Below, piece by piece: positions 25,671-33,880 of a stretch of 64,000 nucleotides of DNA (position 1 is the stretch's first letter; the number at the start of each line of letters is the position of its first letter). The notes under the pieces are model-generated. The model did not search any database and was not told where the DNA came from. It saw nothing but the letters and a program-made list of their open reading frames with translations. The stretch is taken from the NCBI RefSeq assembly GCF_900013425.1, contig NZ_FBXK01000005.1, positions 2,046,001 through 2,110,000 on the forward strand, given 5' to 3'. The position numbers and the translations under genes were made by a program. The stretch is from Sphingobium sp. Z007 (GTDB taxonomy: Bacteria > Pseudomonadota > Alphaproteobacteria > Sphingomonadales > Sphingomonadaceae).

Positions 25671-27956
25671 ATGATTATCGAGAAGAACGTCGCCCCCTAT
25701 GCCGTTTTCGCTGACGATTCCTTGTTAGCGGCGCTTCAGAAAATCAGCGCCAATAAGGCCGGTTTTGTTCTTTCAGTGTCTAATCAAGGCAGACTCCTTG
25801 GATTGCTGACCGACGGCGACGTACGCCGGTGGCTGACAACCAGCGATGGCATCGATCTCGATGTGTCCGTAAGTCGCGTTGCCAATCCAAACCCGGTTTC
25901 GATGCGTCACGACGAAGCACGCGAAGCGATTGCGGCGCAATTCGATAGCAAAGTGCGCTCGATCCCGCTGGTCGACGAATATGGCCGGCTGATGGCGGTA
26001 GCGTTGCCCGGACGCATGGATTTGTCCATTGGCGATCGGATGATTGGCCCTGGTCATCCCGCATTCGTCATTGCGGAAATCGACAACAATCATCAGGGCG
26101 ATGCCGAACTGGCCAAGGCCCTGATTGACATCGCTGCCGATGCAGGTGCCGATTGCGCCAAATTCCAGATGCGGGATATTGCATCGCTCTATTCTGGCGG
26201 CGGAAAGGCCGACGATGCGTCACAGGATTTAGGCGCACAATATACGTTAGATCTCCTCGCGCGCTTCAACCTCGAACCGGAAGTCCTGTTTGAGCTGTTC
26301 GATTATTCACGTGCGCGTGGCATGGAACCGATGTGCACGCCATGGGATTTGGCCAGTCTAGAGGCGCTCGAAGGATATGGCATGCGCGCCTATAAGGTTG
26401 CGTCCGCAGACTTTACCAATCACGAGTTGCTGCAAGCGATGGCAAGGACTGGCAAGACGCTGGTCTGTTCGACAGGCATGGCGACTGAAGCGGAAATCCA
26501 GGAAAGTGTAGCCCTGTTGCGGCGGGAAGGCGCGCAATTCTGCATGCTGCATGTCAATTCGACCTATCCTACGCCCTATAAGGACGTGCATCTCAATTAT
26601 CTCAAACGTCTCGCCGAAATCGGCGACTGCCCGGTCGGCTATTCGGGCCATGAACGCGGTTGGACTGTGCCTGTGGCCGCTGTCGCGCTTGGCGCGTGCG
26701 TAATCGAGAAGCATATCACCACAGATCGTGGGCTAGAAGGCAATGATCACAAAGTATCGCTGCTGCCAGACGAACTGAAACAGATGGTTGATGCTATTCG
26801 TAGCATCGAGGAGTCGATGGGATCAGGCGAAAACCGCGTCATGACCCAAGGCGAATTGATGAATCGCGAAATCCTCGCCAAGAGCGTTTATGCCTTGCGG
26901 GACATAGCGACCGGAACCGTCATCACCGACGATATGCTTGTTATCAAGAGTCCCGGTCAAGGTATCCAGCCCAATCGCCGCCTCGACCTGGTCGGGCGCA
27001 AAGCCGTACGCGACGTTGATGCGGGCACGCCGTTCTTCCCGTCCGATCTGGAAGAAGAGGTCACGCAGGCGCGCACCTATGATTTCAACCGGCCGTTTGG
27101 TGTCGCTGTGCGCTGGCACGATTATCGGAAAATGCTGACGAAAACGAACCTGGATCTTTTGGAATATCATTTGTCCTACAAAGATATCGAAGTTGATCTG
27201 GCGGACTGGTTTGATGATGTCCTGCCGATCGATTTCGTCGTCCACGCACCGGAATTGTTCAAAGGCGACCATATTCTGGATCTGAGTTCGCCCGATCCCA
27301 GCTATCTTGCCCGGTCGATCGATGAGATGCAGCGCGTTGTTGATGTTACGCGCGAACTCAAGAAATATCATCGCCATTCTGGCCGTCCACTCATTGTCAC
27401 GAACATGGGGGGATTCTCGACCTCCCGCATGTTACCCAAGGCGGAGCGCGCTGAGCTCTATGACCGGATGGAAGAAGCCTTGACGAAAATCGATGCCGAA
27501 GGCGTCGAGATCATTCCCCAGACGATGCCTCCCTATCCCTGGCATTTTGGCGGTCAAAGCTATCACAACCTGTTCATGGATGCCGATGAGATTGAGCGCT
27601 TTTGCAGTCGCAATAATATGCGTATCTGCCTGGACGTTTCCCATTCCCAACTAGCTTGCAACGCTTTCGACTGGTCCATGACCCAGTTCTGCGAGAAAGT
27701 TGGTCCCTATACCGCGCATATTCATGTCGTCGACGCAAAAGGCGTGGACGGTGAAGGCCTTCAGATCGGCGAAGGCGATATGGATTTTGCTGCGCTAGGC
27801 ACTGTCCTCGACAAGACCTGTCCAAAGGCCAGCTTTATCCCTGAAATTTGGCAGGGGCATAAAAATGACGGTGCCGGCTTCTGGTACGCGCTCGAAAAGT
27901 TGGAGCCCTTTCTGGGCAGTCCGGGTCGCCAATTAAAGCCTCGTGCGGTTGCCTGA
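25671..27956 (+). CDS. Nonulosonate (NeuB-like) synthase fused to CBS, SAF and TIM-barrel domains
   Basis: A 761-residue multidomain enzyme. Residues 1-118 are a CBS pair (GLLTDGDVRRWL). Residues about 128-380 are a NeuB-type synthase that would condense PEP with an N-acylated hexose or similar aldose: AEIDNNHQGD, KFQ (164-166), STGM (267-270), NSTYP, GYSGHERG and IEKHIT. A SAF domain follows (about 395-460: SVYALRDIATGTVITDDML). Residues about 465-745 form a xylose-isomerase-like TIM barrel (ICLDVSHSQLACN, HIHVVDAKGVDGEG, FIPEIWQGH). Stand-alone NeuB is about 340 residues. The C-terminal barrel may supply an isomerase or epimerase step. It overlaps the NeuA-like gene by one base. Confidence 0.9.
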   Translation: MIIEKNVAPYAVFADDSLLAALQKISANKAGFVLSVSNQGRLLGLLTDGDVRRWLTTSDGIDLDVSVSRVANPNPVSMRHDEAREAIAAQFDSKVRSIPLVDEYGRLMAVALPGRMDLSIGDRMIGPGHPAFVIAEIDNNHQGDAELAKALIDIAADAGADCAKFQMRDIASLYSGGGKADDASQDLGAQYTLDLLARFNLEPEVLFELFDYSRARGMEPMCTPWDLASLEALEGYGMRAYKVASADFTNHELLQAMARTGKTLVCSTGMATEAEIQESVALLRREGAQFCMLHVNSTYPTPYKDVHLNYLKRLAEIGDCPVGYSGHERGWTVPVAAVALGACVIEKHITTDRGLEGNDHKVSLLPDELKQMVDAIRSIEESMGSGENRVMTQGELMNREILAKSVYALRDIATGTVITDDMLVIKSPGQGIQPNRRLDLVGRKAVRDVDAGTPFFPSDLEEEVTQARTYDFNRPFGVAVRWHDYRKMLTKTNLDLLEYHLSYKDIEVDLADWFDDVLPIDFVVHAPELFKGDHILDLSSPDPSYLARSIDEMQRVVDVTRELKKYHRHSGRPLIVTNMGGFSTSRMLPKAERAELYDRMEEALTKIDAEGVEIIPQTMPPYPWHFGGQSYHNLFMDADEIERFCSRNNMRICLDVSHSQLACNAFDWSMTQFCEKVGPYTAHIHVVDAKGVDGEGLQIGEGDMDFAALGTVLDKTCPKASFIPEIWQGHKNDGAGFWYALEKLEPFLGSPGRQLKPRAVA

Positions 27957-28717
27957 TGTCGTTTGATATTGATCGGGGTCGCGTTCTCGCCGTGGTGCTT
28001 GGTCGCGGCGGCTCCAAAGGACTGCCCGGCAAGAATTTGAAACTTCTTGGCGATGCGCCCTTAATCTCTTGGGCAATTGCGGTCGGCAGTTGCGCACGTC
28101 GCGTCGATCGACTCATCTGCTCCAGCGATGATATGGACATTCTGGATACCGCGCGCCGTTTCGGCGCGGAAGTGCCTTTCGTTCGTCCCGCCGAATATGC
28201 GAGCGATGGTGCCACGGATCTGGACGTGTTCGGCCATGCTTTGCGCTGGCTTGGCGAGCATGAAGGCAAGATACCCGAGTTGGTTGTTCAATTGCGCCCG
28301 ACCACGCCATTCCGTGATCCTGCCTGGATCGACTCGGCGGTTGATACGATGTTGGCCGACAGCCGGATCACTTGCATGCGCTCCGTCACCGAATCGCCTT
28401 TGACTCCTTATAAAATGTGGGTCCGGGGTGAAGGTTCGAAGCTGGAACCGCTCCTATACCTGCCGGGCGTAGCAGAGCCGTTCAACATGCCGCGGCAGGC
28501 ATTGCCCAAAACATTGTGGCACACTGGGCAACTAGACGTCATACGGTCCGAAGTCATTCTGGCCGGATCGATGACGGGAGCCAATATCCATGCCATCGAC
28601 GTACCGCTTTCGAGTGCAGTGGATATCGACACGGCGCTAGACTTTGCCGTGGCACAGAGCCTGTTTGACGAAAATATGCCGATCGCATTGAGAGATTGGA
28701 TAGCCCGCGACAGGTAA
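27956..28717 (+). CDS. NeuA-like CMP-acyl(neuraminate)/CMP-nonulosonate cytidylyltransferase
   Basis: A 253-residue nucleotidyltransferase activating a 2-keto-3-deoxy sugar acid with CTP. The family signature is LGRGGSKGLPGKNLKLLG (near residues 13-30), followed by SSDDMDIL and VVQLRPTTPFRDP. The one-base overlap with the NeuB fusion shows coupled translation, as expected for synthase and activating enzyme. Legionaminate, pseudaminate, sialate, Kdn or Kdo types cannot be separated by eye; the NeuB partner favours a nonulosonate. Its 3' side is bordered by the IS insertion. Confidence 0.9.
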   Translation: MSFDIDRGRVLAVVLGRGGSKGLPGKNLKLLGDAPLISWAIAVGSCARRVDRLICSSDDMDILDTARRFGAEVPFVRPAEYASDGATDLDVFGHALRWLGEHEGKIPELVVQLRPTTPFRDPAWIDSAVDTMLADSRITCMRSVTESPLTPYKMWVRGEGSKLEPLLYLPGVAEPFNMPRQALPKTLWHTGQLDVIRSEVILAGSMTGANIHAIDVPLSSAVDIDTALDFAVAQSLFDENMPIALRDWIARDR

Positions 28718-28908
28718 GCGGCATTCCGACGGATATCCTTCTCCATCGCGTCCATCACGATACGCCATATGTTGACATCATCCGCTTGATAGGCCGCAAA
28801 AAAATCATCGTTGCAGGCTGTGCGCTTTCTTATCCTCCTGCCTTACCACAAGGCCGCGTTCCATCGGCATTTGCTGGCTAACGACCTCAATTCGACCCGG
28901 CATATAAG

Positions 28909-28934
28909 GAGACCTGTGCGCGGGTGGGCGTAGA
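28909..28934 (+). repeat. Left terminal inverted repeat of the IS5-like element
   Basis: Twenty-six bases starting GAGACCTGTGCGCGGGTGGG, identical to the reverse complement of 32356-32381. Target duplication ATAAG directly precedes it. Confidence 0.92.
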
Positions 28935-29016
28935 GCGCTGAAACACGTTGTTTTTTCTATTTTTGGGTGGTGCTGGACTTCCATCTCCGCCGCTCTGGCA
29001 AGAGCGGAGACACCCT

Positions 29017-29364
29017 TTATGCCAGGGCCGCGAGAATGTTCATGGTGCGCTTGAGGTTGTAGGCGATGGCGGTGAGATGGACTTGAACGGCGGCTTTGGC
29101 GAGACCTCGCCATCGCATTCGGCGCAGGCCATAGCAGCGCTTCCATGTACCGAAGATCTTCTCGATCCGGCCCCGCACTCTGTGGATCGGTTGATTCCAT
29201 TCTTTGAGTTTACGCAGCGTTTCCTGTTCGTCGCGGCCCCACATGCCGGTGGCGACGATCCGCGCTATGCCGCCCTTTGCCCGCACAGCATCACAGAAGT
29301 GGTTGCCGCGATAGGCACTGTCGGCAAACACCTCGCCGGGATTGTCGGGCAGCGCTTCGGGGCC
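29017..29364 (-). pseudogene. IS5-like transposase, C-terminal half (split by IS21)
   Basis: Encodes the end of a DDE transposase: GPEALPDNPGEVFADSAYRG (second Asp region), RIVATGMWGRDEQETLRKL, then the Y-R-x-E-type stretch RVRGRIEKIFGTWKRCYGL. The frame as read begins inside IS21 sequence. The true upstream part is at 31712-32304. Joining the two at the GGGCC duplication restores GKAGPEALPDNPG in frame. Confidence 0.88.
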
Positions 29365-29417
29365 TGTCAACGGGCGCCGAAGATTCCGCAAAAGTGGGCA
29401 TCTAAAATTCCCTAGTT
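29365..29417 (+). repeat. Left terminal repeat of the IS21 element
   Basis: Starts TGTCAACGG and contains CCGCAAAAGTGGGC and AAAATTCCCTAGTT, matching the right end in inverted orientation with the same spacing. Confidence 0.85.
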
Positions 29418-29441
29418 TGGCGGGAGGGTTTGTTTCGGTGA

Positions 29442-30302
29442 TCAGCCGTGATGGAGATCGGGCTTTTCCTTTGCTGGCGGGCGGCCGCGCCGTTTCGGCA
29501 AGGGCGGTGGGTTGATGGACGGTGCCATGCGCGCATGCTCGGGCAGGAGGTCGGCGTGCTGTCGCATGCGATAGCTGGAGCCCTCGATCTGGATGACCAC
29601 AGCGTGGTGAAGAAGGCGGTCGAGCAGCGCGGTGGCCACCACCGGATCGCCAAAGACATCACCCCATTCGGCGAAGCCGCGGTTGGAGGTCAGGATCATG
29701 GCACCCTTTTCATATCGGGCGTTGACGAGCTGGAAGAAGAGATTGCCGCCCCCGGGCGTGACGGGAAGATACCCGATCTCATCTACGACGAGCAGGGAGG
29801 ATCGGCATAGGAAGCGGATCCTCTCGCGCAGCGTGCCCTCCCGTTCCGCCTTGGTCAGTGAAGCGATCAGATCGGCGAGCGGGATGAAGTAGACGCTCTT
29901 GCCCGCCTTCACGGCCTCGACAGCAAGGGCCGTGGCGATATGGCTTTTCCCGGTACCGGGAGGACCCAACAGATGCACCACCTCGGCCCGGTTGATGAAG
30001 TCCAGGCCAGCGAGCGCCAGGATGCGGTTCCGGTCGAGCGATGGCTGGAAGGAGAAGTCATATCCGTCCAGAGTCTTGATGATCGGCAGCCTTGCCATGC
30101 GCAGGGCCGCCTTGATCCTGCGGTTCTCCCGGAGCGACAGTTCTTCGTGCAGCAATATGTCGATGGCCTCGATGCCATCGATTTTGCCCTGCTCTATGCC
30201 GCGCAGGGTGGCGTCGAGCATCTCCAGGGCGCGTGGCATTTTGAGATGGACCAGGCTGCGGCGGATATTATCGACGCGGGATGCGGCACCCCCATGGTTC
30301 AT
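29442..30302 (-). CDS. istB: IS21-family helper ATPase IstB
   Basis: A 286-residue AAA+/DnaA-like ATPase that assists the IstA transposase in target capture. Walker A GPPGTGKS (113-120), Walker B LLVVDEIGY (D174/E175) and the sensor segment ILTSNRGFAEW are present, with a basic C-terminal tail (PKRRGRPPAKEKP). Its start overlaps the istA stop by four bases. The length is slightly above the usual 250. Confidence 0.96.
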   Translation of the reverse strand: MNHGGAASRVDNIRRSLVHLKMPRALEMLDATLRGIEQGKIDGIEAIDILLHEELSLRENRRIKAALRMARLPIIKTLDGYDFSFQPSLDRNRILALAGLDFINRAEVVHLLGPPGTGKSHIATALAVEAVKAGKSVYFIPLADLIASLTKAEREGTLRERIRFLCRSSLLVVDEIGYLPVTPGGGNLFFQLVNARYEKGAMILTSNRGFAEWGDVFGDPVVATALLDRLLHHAVVIQIEGSSYRMRQHADLLPEHARMAPSINPPPLPKRRGRPPAKEKPDLHHG

Positions 30303-31561
30303 GGCCGTTCTCCCCGCGCCAGTTGGCTGCCGATCGCCTGATAGATGGCCAGGGAGCGCACAGCGACATGCTCGCCTATACGACCGATGGCGATTACCTC
30401 TTTGCCATGGATACGGCGCTTGGCGCCGCTGCCGCCTGTCCGATGCGCAGGATCGATCCTGTACTGCCGACGCCCCTCAAGAACCGGGTGCTCGGCAATG
30501 ACCTGGCCCAGGTCTACGATCCGGATCTTGTCGGGCAACTGCTGGATTTCGACGACGCGCCGGGTGCGATCGGGAACGCTGTAGTAATTGCCGCCGACAG
30601 AGACCATCCCATCGTGGCTGACGCGGCGCTCCAGCTTCAGAACGGCGTCAAAGCGACCCGCCGGGAGCAGCTGCAACTCAGGCTGCTCGGCGGCGAAGGC
30701 TTCAGCAATAATCCGCTGCGTCGTCCCGTGGACACGGACATTGGCGACGGTATCGAGCCAGTCGATCAGCTGGACATTGAGATCGTCCAGATTGCGGAAG
30801 CTCCGGCCCAGGAAGAAGTCCTTGCGGATATAGCTGAACGGCCGCTCGACCTTTCCCTTGGTCTTGGCCCGATAGGGACGGCAGGCGCGTGGCACGAAGC
30901 GGTAATGCCCCGCCAGGGCCAGCAATGATCGATTGTAGATGATATGGCCCTGATCATCTTCCCCGGTCACGGCGGTTTTCATGCGATCGTAGAGGATCTC
31001 GATCGGGACGCCGCCGAGCGCTTCAAAGGCCTGCATATGACAGCGCAACAGAGTTTGGAGATCCTGGTGCATGACGTAGCGCGCAAACAGGAAGCGCGAA
31101 TGTCCCAGCACCAGGCTAAATAGCCAGACGATCCGGCTGACGCCGGGCTCATCGGTAAATTCGACGACGAACCGGGCAAAGTCCACCTGCGCCTGCACGC
31201 CAGGCGGCGTCTCGAACCGAACCTCGAAGGGCTTGGGGCCGTTTTCCGGCCGGATCGCTGCCAGGAACCGCTTTACCGCGGTATAGGCGCCCATATATCC
31301 CAGCTCACGGATTTCCCGCGTCAGGCGCGCCGCCGTCAGATCGGGAAAGGCCGTCACTCGCTCACGCAAAAATTCCAGATAGGGTGCCAGTTTGTTCGGT
31401 CGACCCAGCATGCGAGGGCCGTAAACCGGGGCCTCGATGCCCCGTTCGATATATTTTCGGATGGTCTTGGGATCGCGACCAGTGCGTCGGGCAATGGCGG
31501 ATATCGATACGCCCTGCCGATGTAGTTCGAGGATCATCATCAATTCTCCAAGTCGGATCAT
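30299..31561 (-). CDS. istA: IS21-family transposase IstA
   Basis: A 420-residue transposase. It has an N-terminal helix-turn-helix (about 1-40: GVSISAIARRTGRDPKTIRKYI), then an RNase H-like core with the DDE residues in QVDFARF, ILYDRMKT and KGKVERPF, and a beta-barrel-like C-terminus (VGGNYYSVP). GGAG is present about 9 bases upstream of the ATG. Frame intact, so the element could be active. Confidence 0.96.
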   Translation of the reverse strand: MIRLGELMMILELHRQGVSISAIARRTGRDPKTIRKYIERGIEAPVYGPRMLGRPNKLAPYLEFLRERVTAFPDLTAARLTREIRELGYMGAYTAVKRFLAAIRPENGPKPFEVRFETPPGVQAQVDFARFVVEFTDEPGVSRIVWLFSLVLGHSRFLFARYVMHQDLQTLLRCHMQAFEALGGVPIEILYDRMKTAVTGEDDQGHIIYNRSLLALAGHYRFVPRACRPYRAKTKGKVERPFSYIRKDFFLGRSFRNLDDLNVQLIDWLDTVANVRVHGTTQRIIAEAFAAEQPELQLLPAGRFDAVLKLERRVSHDGMVSVGGNYYSVPDRTRRVVEIQQLPDKIRIVDLGQVIAEHPVLEGRRQYRIDPAHRTGGSGAKRRIHGKEVIAIGRIGEHVAVRSLAIYQAIGSQLARGERP

Positions 31562-31606
31562 CGGCCCCGTCTCCGCGTCTGCAAAGGAGATGAGGACAAT
31601 GTCGGC

Positions 31607-31648
31607 TCATCTCATTCTGCCGGGGCTAGCCCCGGCAGAATGAGATGA
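31607..31648. repeat. Perfect 42-bp palindrome upstream of istA
   Basis: The two 21-base arms are exact complements (TCATCTCATTCTGCCGGGGC, then centre CTAG). It lies between the right terminal repeat and the istA start, 45 bases from the ATG. As RNA it would form a very stable hairpin with no T-run. It may shield istA from outside transcription or bind the transposase. Confidence 0.85.
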
Positions 31649-31658
31649 AGGGGCCACC

Positions 31659-31711
31659 AACTAGGGAATTTTCAAAGCCCACTTTTGCGGAGAATTGCAC
31701 GACCGATGACA
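31659..31711 (-). repeat. Right terminal repeat of the IS21 element
   Basis: Reads TGTCATCGG from the outer edge on the minus strand, with CCGCAAAAGTGGGC and AAAATTCCCTAGTT in the same positions as at the left end. Confidence 0.85.
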
Positions 31712-32304
31712 GGGCCTGCCTTGCCATCGTTAATATTGGCAGATGTGATCGATACTTCCTCGACTAACGCCGTATCAGCATCGGCGCCGACATGTGCCTT
31801 GAAGCCATGGACAGCCCGTTTTCCCTTATGTTTGACCCATCTCGCATCATCATCGTCCTCGCTGGCCGAGGCAATGATCGTGGCATCGACCAGCGTGCCG
31901 GTCTTGACTGTGACTGCCTTTGATTTGAGCTGCGCCGTCACAGCCAGGAACAGTAACCGATCCAGCTTGTGGGCGACCAGTTCCTTGCGAAAGCGTACAA
32001 ATGCTGTCCGTTCTGGTGTCGCTTCCGTACCCGAAAAACCACAAAAGCGGCGGAAGGAAGCCCGATCATCAAGCGCCTCGGCCAGCTTCACGTCCGACAG
32101 GTCGTACCAGATCGATAAAAGTAGGGCCTTGAACATCGCCAGAGGTGGCCAGGCGGGCTCGCCCTTGCTGGCAGAATAAAGCGGATCGAGAAGCGCCGCG
32201 ACCGAAGCCCAATCAATCAGCTTGCCAAGCGTGTCGAGCGATGATGCCGACCGCGCGCGACCAGCAAAACCAAACCGCTCCTGACCAATCGAACGATGCG
32301 CCAC
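31712..32304 (-). pseudogene. IS5-like transposase, N-terminal half (split by IS21)
   Basis: Encodes the first 197 codons of an IS5-type transposase: the InsH-like N-terminal domain (WPPLAMFKALLLSIWYDLSD, FRRFCGFSGTEATPERTAF) and the start of the DDE domain with TLVDATII (first Asp) and HGFKAHVGADADT. GTG start with GAGGAG upstream. As read, the frame continues 13 codons into IS21 and stops. Its remainder is at 29017-29364. Confidence 0.88.
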
Positions 32305-32355
32305 GTCCTGCTCTCCTCTTCGGAAAGCTCATAGAATCAGCAATTAAAGCCGTTG

Positions 32356-32381
32356 TCTACGCCCACCCGCGCACAGGTCTC
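32356..32381 (-). repeat. Right terminal inverted repeat of the IS5-like element
   Basis: Exact inverted copy of 28909-28934, followed by target duplication ATAAG (32382-32386). Confidence 0.92.
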
Positions 32382-32405
32382 ATAAGTGGTCGCTGCGCCG
32401 CATGC

Positions 32406-32564
32406 TCAATCCTTGATCTCGTCCAACACCGGTGCCCCCTCGCAAAGAACGGTCATCAACTCGTCGGCCCCTTGATGCGCAAGGCGGCCATCAGGCCCCG
32501 CTGACACATCGAATGACGAACCTATTTCCAAGTAGAAATCGATCGGGTCTTCTCCCTGTACCAA
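32406..32564 (-). CDS. Short acidic ORF downstream of the radical SAM gene
   Basis: A 52-codon frame from a TTG at 32564, 10 bases after the radical SAM stop. It reads MVQGEDPIDFYLEIGSSFDV, then AGPDGRLAHQGADELM, ending EGAPVLDEIKD. The frame stays open upstream into the radical SAM gene, so the true start is unclear. Composition is protein-like and acidic. It could be a small partner or precursor peptide of the radical SAM enzyme, a leftover C-terminus of another gene, or chance. No family was recognised. Confidence 0.3.
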   Translation of the reverse strand: MVQGEDPIDFYLEIGSSFDVSAGPDGRLAHQGADELMTVLCEGAPVLDEIKD

Positions 32565-32574
32565 CCAGTCCCGA

Positions 32575-33651
32575 TTAAGCCGACAATTCCTGTAAAAGTG
32601 GCGCTGCTCGCAAGAATGAACTTAACCCTTCCCGATCCTGAAAATGTCCGATGTCATTCCGAAATTGGCAATTGTTACACAAAGATGGAGGGCTTGCGCT
32701 GTTCACTCGACGGCGAAGTTCATGGTAGGGAGCGCTATTCCAGATTTCTTCCATCGAATTTTCGTGCAGATTGCCCATTGTGGATTTTGGCGAGCAGCAA
32801 GCCTGCAAATCTCCATTCGCGAGTATCACAGCGGATGTCCATGGAATGTGACATGGCGCATTACCGCCGATTTCGACGACTGACGACAGAGGCGGGCCGA
32901 TTTCCAAATTTATGCCGCAGATTTCCGCGACCTTAAGGCTCTCAATGCGAATGGCATTGAACAAGTCGTGATCGTCGAAGAGGCTTTCCTGCTCCATCTC
33001 CACGTCATAAATTTCCAAATGGCGGGTGCCTATGGAATCGACACCCGCGGCAGCCGCTTTTGCGACAAAAAGCGGCAGTTCCTCGATGTTGGATCGCATG
33101 AGCGTGAAGCCCATGCTGATCCTGAAATTATGCTTTCTGTCATGCGCATTACGCGCGTCGACAAGTGATCGAGCGGCCGTGAATATCTGGTTCACCGGAG
33201 GAGAGCCGACCCGAATTTTGCGATATGTGGCGTCAGTAGCAGCGTCCACAGAAATACTGACGGCATCGACTTTTGACCGCATGATCTTTTCAATATTCTC
33301 AGCGGTCAGGTAAACGCCGTTTGTATCTATATGGACTGCGATACCAAGCTCCAAAACATAGTCTAGCTCGCCGGGATATTTTTTATCTGCAAAAAGCAGA
33401 TCTCCACTATAATCAGTGAACATCCAAAGAATTTCGCCGGCTTCGACCCTGCGACTGATGTCTTCTTTTATCCTGCCATCCATCCTCACCGCACGCTTAC
33501 GTGAATCTTTCGAAATACACTGGATGCAGTTCAAATTGCAGGATGACAAAGGACTATATAATAATCCTTCCGGGACGGAGCCAATCTTATACATCGATTG
33601 ATTTGAGACGCTTTCGTCTGAACGAACGTCAATTGACGCATCTTCTACCAT
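32575..33651 (-). CDS. Radical SAM protein with SPASM-type C-terminus
   Basis: A 358-residue radical SAM enzyme. The [4Fe-4S]-SAM site is C38-x3-C42-x2-C45 (CNLNCIQC). The C-terminal SPASM-like region has Cys residues in APCHIPWTSAVILANGDLQA-CC and LCNNC, fitting auxiliary cluster binding, with the common GNLHENSMEEIWNS motif. A start at M20 (33594) is possible. SPASM enzymes modify peptides, sugars or cofactors. Here it heads the distal end of the glycan array, so a sugar-modifying (deoxygenation or epimerisation) or peptide role is possible. The substrate is unknown. Confidence 0.87.
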   Translation of the reverse strand: MVEDASIDVRSDESVSNQSMYKIGSVPEGLLYSPLSSCNLNCIQCISKDSRKRAVRMDGRIKEDISRRVEAGEILWMFTDYSGDLLFADKKYPGELDYVLELGIAVHIDTNGVYLTAENIEKIMRSKVDAVSISVDAATDATYRKIRVGSPPVNQIFTAARSLVDARNAHDRKHNFRISMGFTLMRSNIEELPLFVAKAAAAGVDSIGTRHLEIYDVEMEQESLFDDHDLFNAIRIESLKVAEICGINLEIGPPLSSVVEIGGNAPCHIPWTSAVILANGDLQACCSPKSTMGNLHENSMEEIWNSAPYHELRRRVNSASPPSLCNNCQFRNDIGHFQDREGLSSFLRAAPLLQELSA

Positions 33652-33880
33652 ATGCTGTTATCCGCCAATGCAAATCGATTACAGAAATATTGTTTCCATA
33701 TTCAAAATTCGGAAACAACATGATAAATTCTAACCTATATGCATATTAAGATGGGCGCTGGCTCTGCTGGCCGATTGCTATCCATTCGCACGCGCTCAAA
33801 GCATAGCGCTACCATGCTTAGGATGATCTTATCTGACCTGATATCACTATCGGAGCCTGTGAGCGCGTCCGCAGATGGAA

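Larger units (their letters stand above)
29365..31711 (-). mobile_element. IS21-family insertion sequence (complete)
   Basis: A 2347-bp element with istA and istB, both intact. The ends match over about 53 bp (29365-29417 and 31659-31711). The outermost bases are TGTCAACGG versus TGTCATCGG, with a shared inner block CCGCAAAAGTGGGC and AAAATTCCCTAG. It is bordered by the 5-bp duplication GGGCC (29360-29364, 31712-31716). Insertion in the IS5-like transposase is seamless apart from the duplication, suggesting it is recent. Confidence 0.93.
28909..32381 (-). mobile_element. IS5-like insertion sequence, interrupted by an IS21 element
   Basis: Both ends carry a perfect 26-bp inverted repeat (28909-28934 and 32356-32381, beginning GAGACCTGTGCGCGGGTGGG). 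They are flanked by the direct repeat ATAAG at 28904-28908 and 32382-32386, the target duplication. Without the inner IS21 element and one copy of its duplication, the element is 1121 bp with a single transposase gene of about 311 codons. It lies between the convergent NeuA-like and radical SAM genes. It cannot move by its own transposase because that gene is split. Confidence 0.9.

Noticed and set aside
28718..28903. Short frames between the NeuA-like gene and the IS5-like element
   Set aside because: They are short, lack starts with ribosome sites and match nothing; treated as noncoding flank.
29365..29394. First guess that the IS21 element ended at TGGGC near 29395
   Set aside because: The similarity between the two ends continues outward to TGTCA, and only the outer positions give a direct repeat (GGGCC) that restores the transposase frame.
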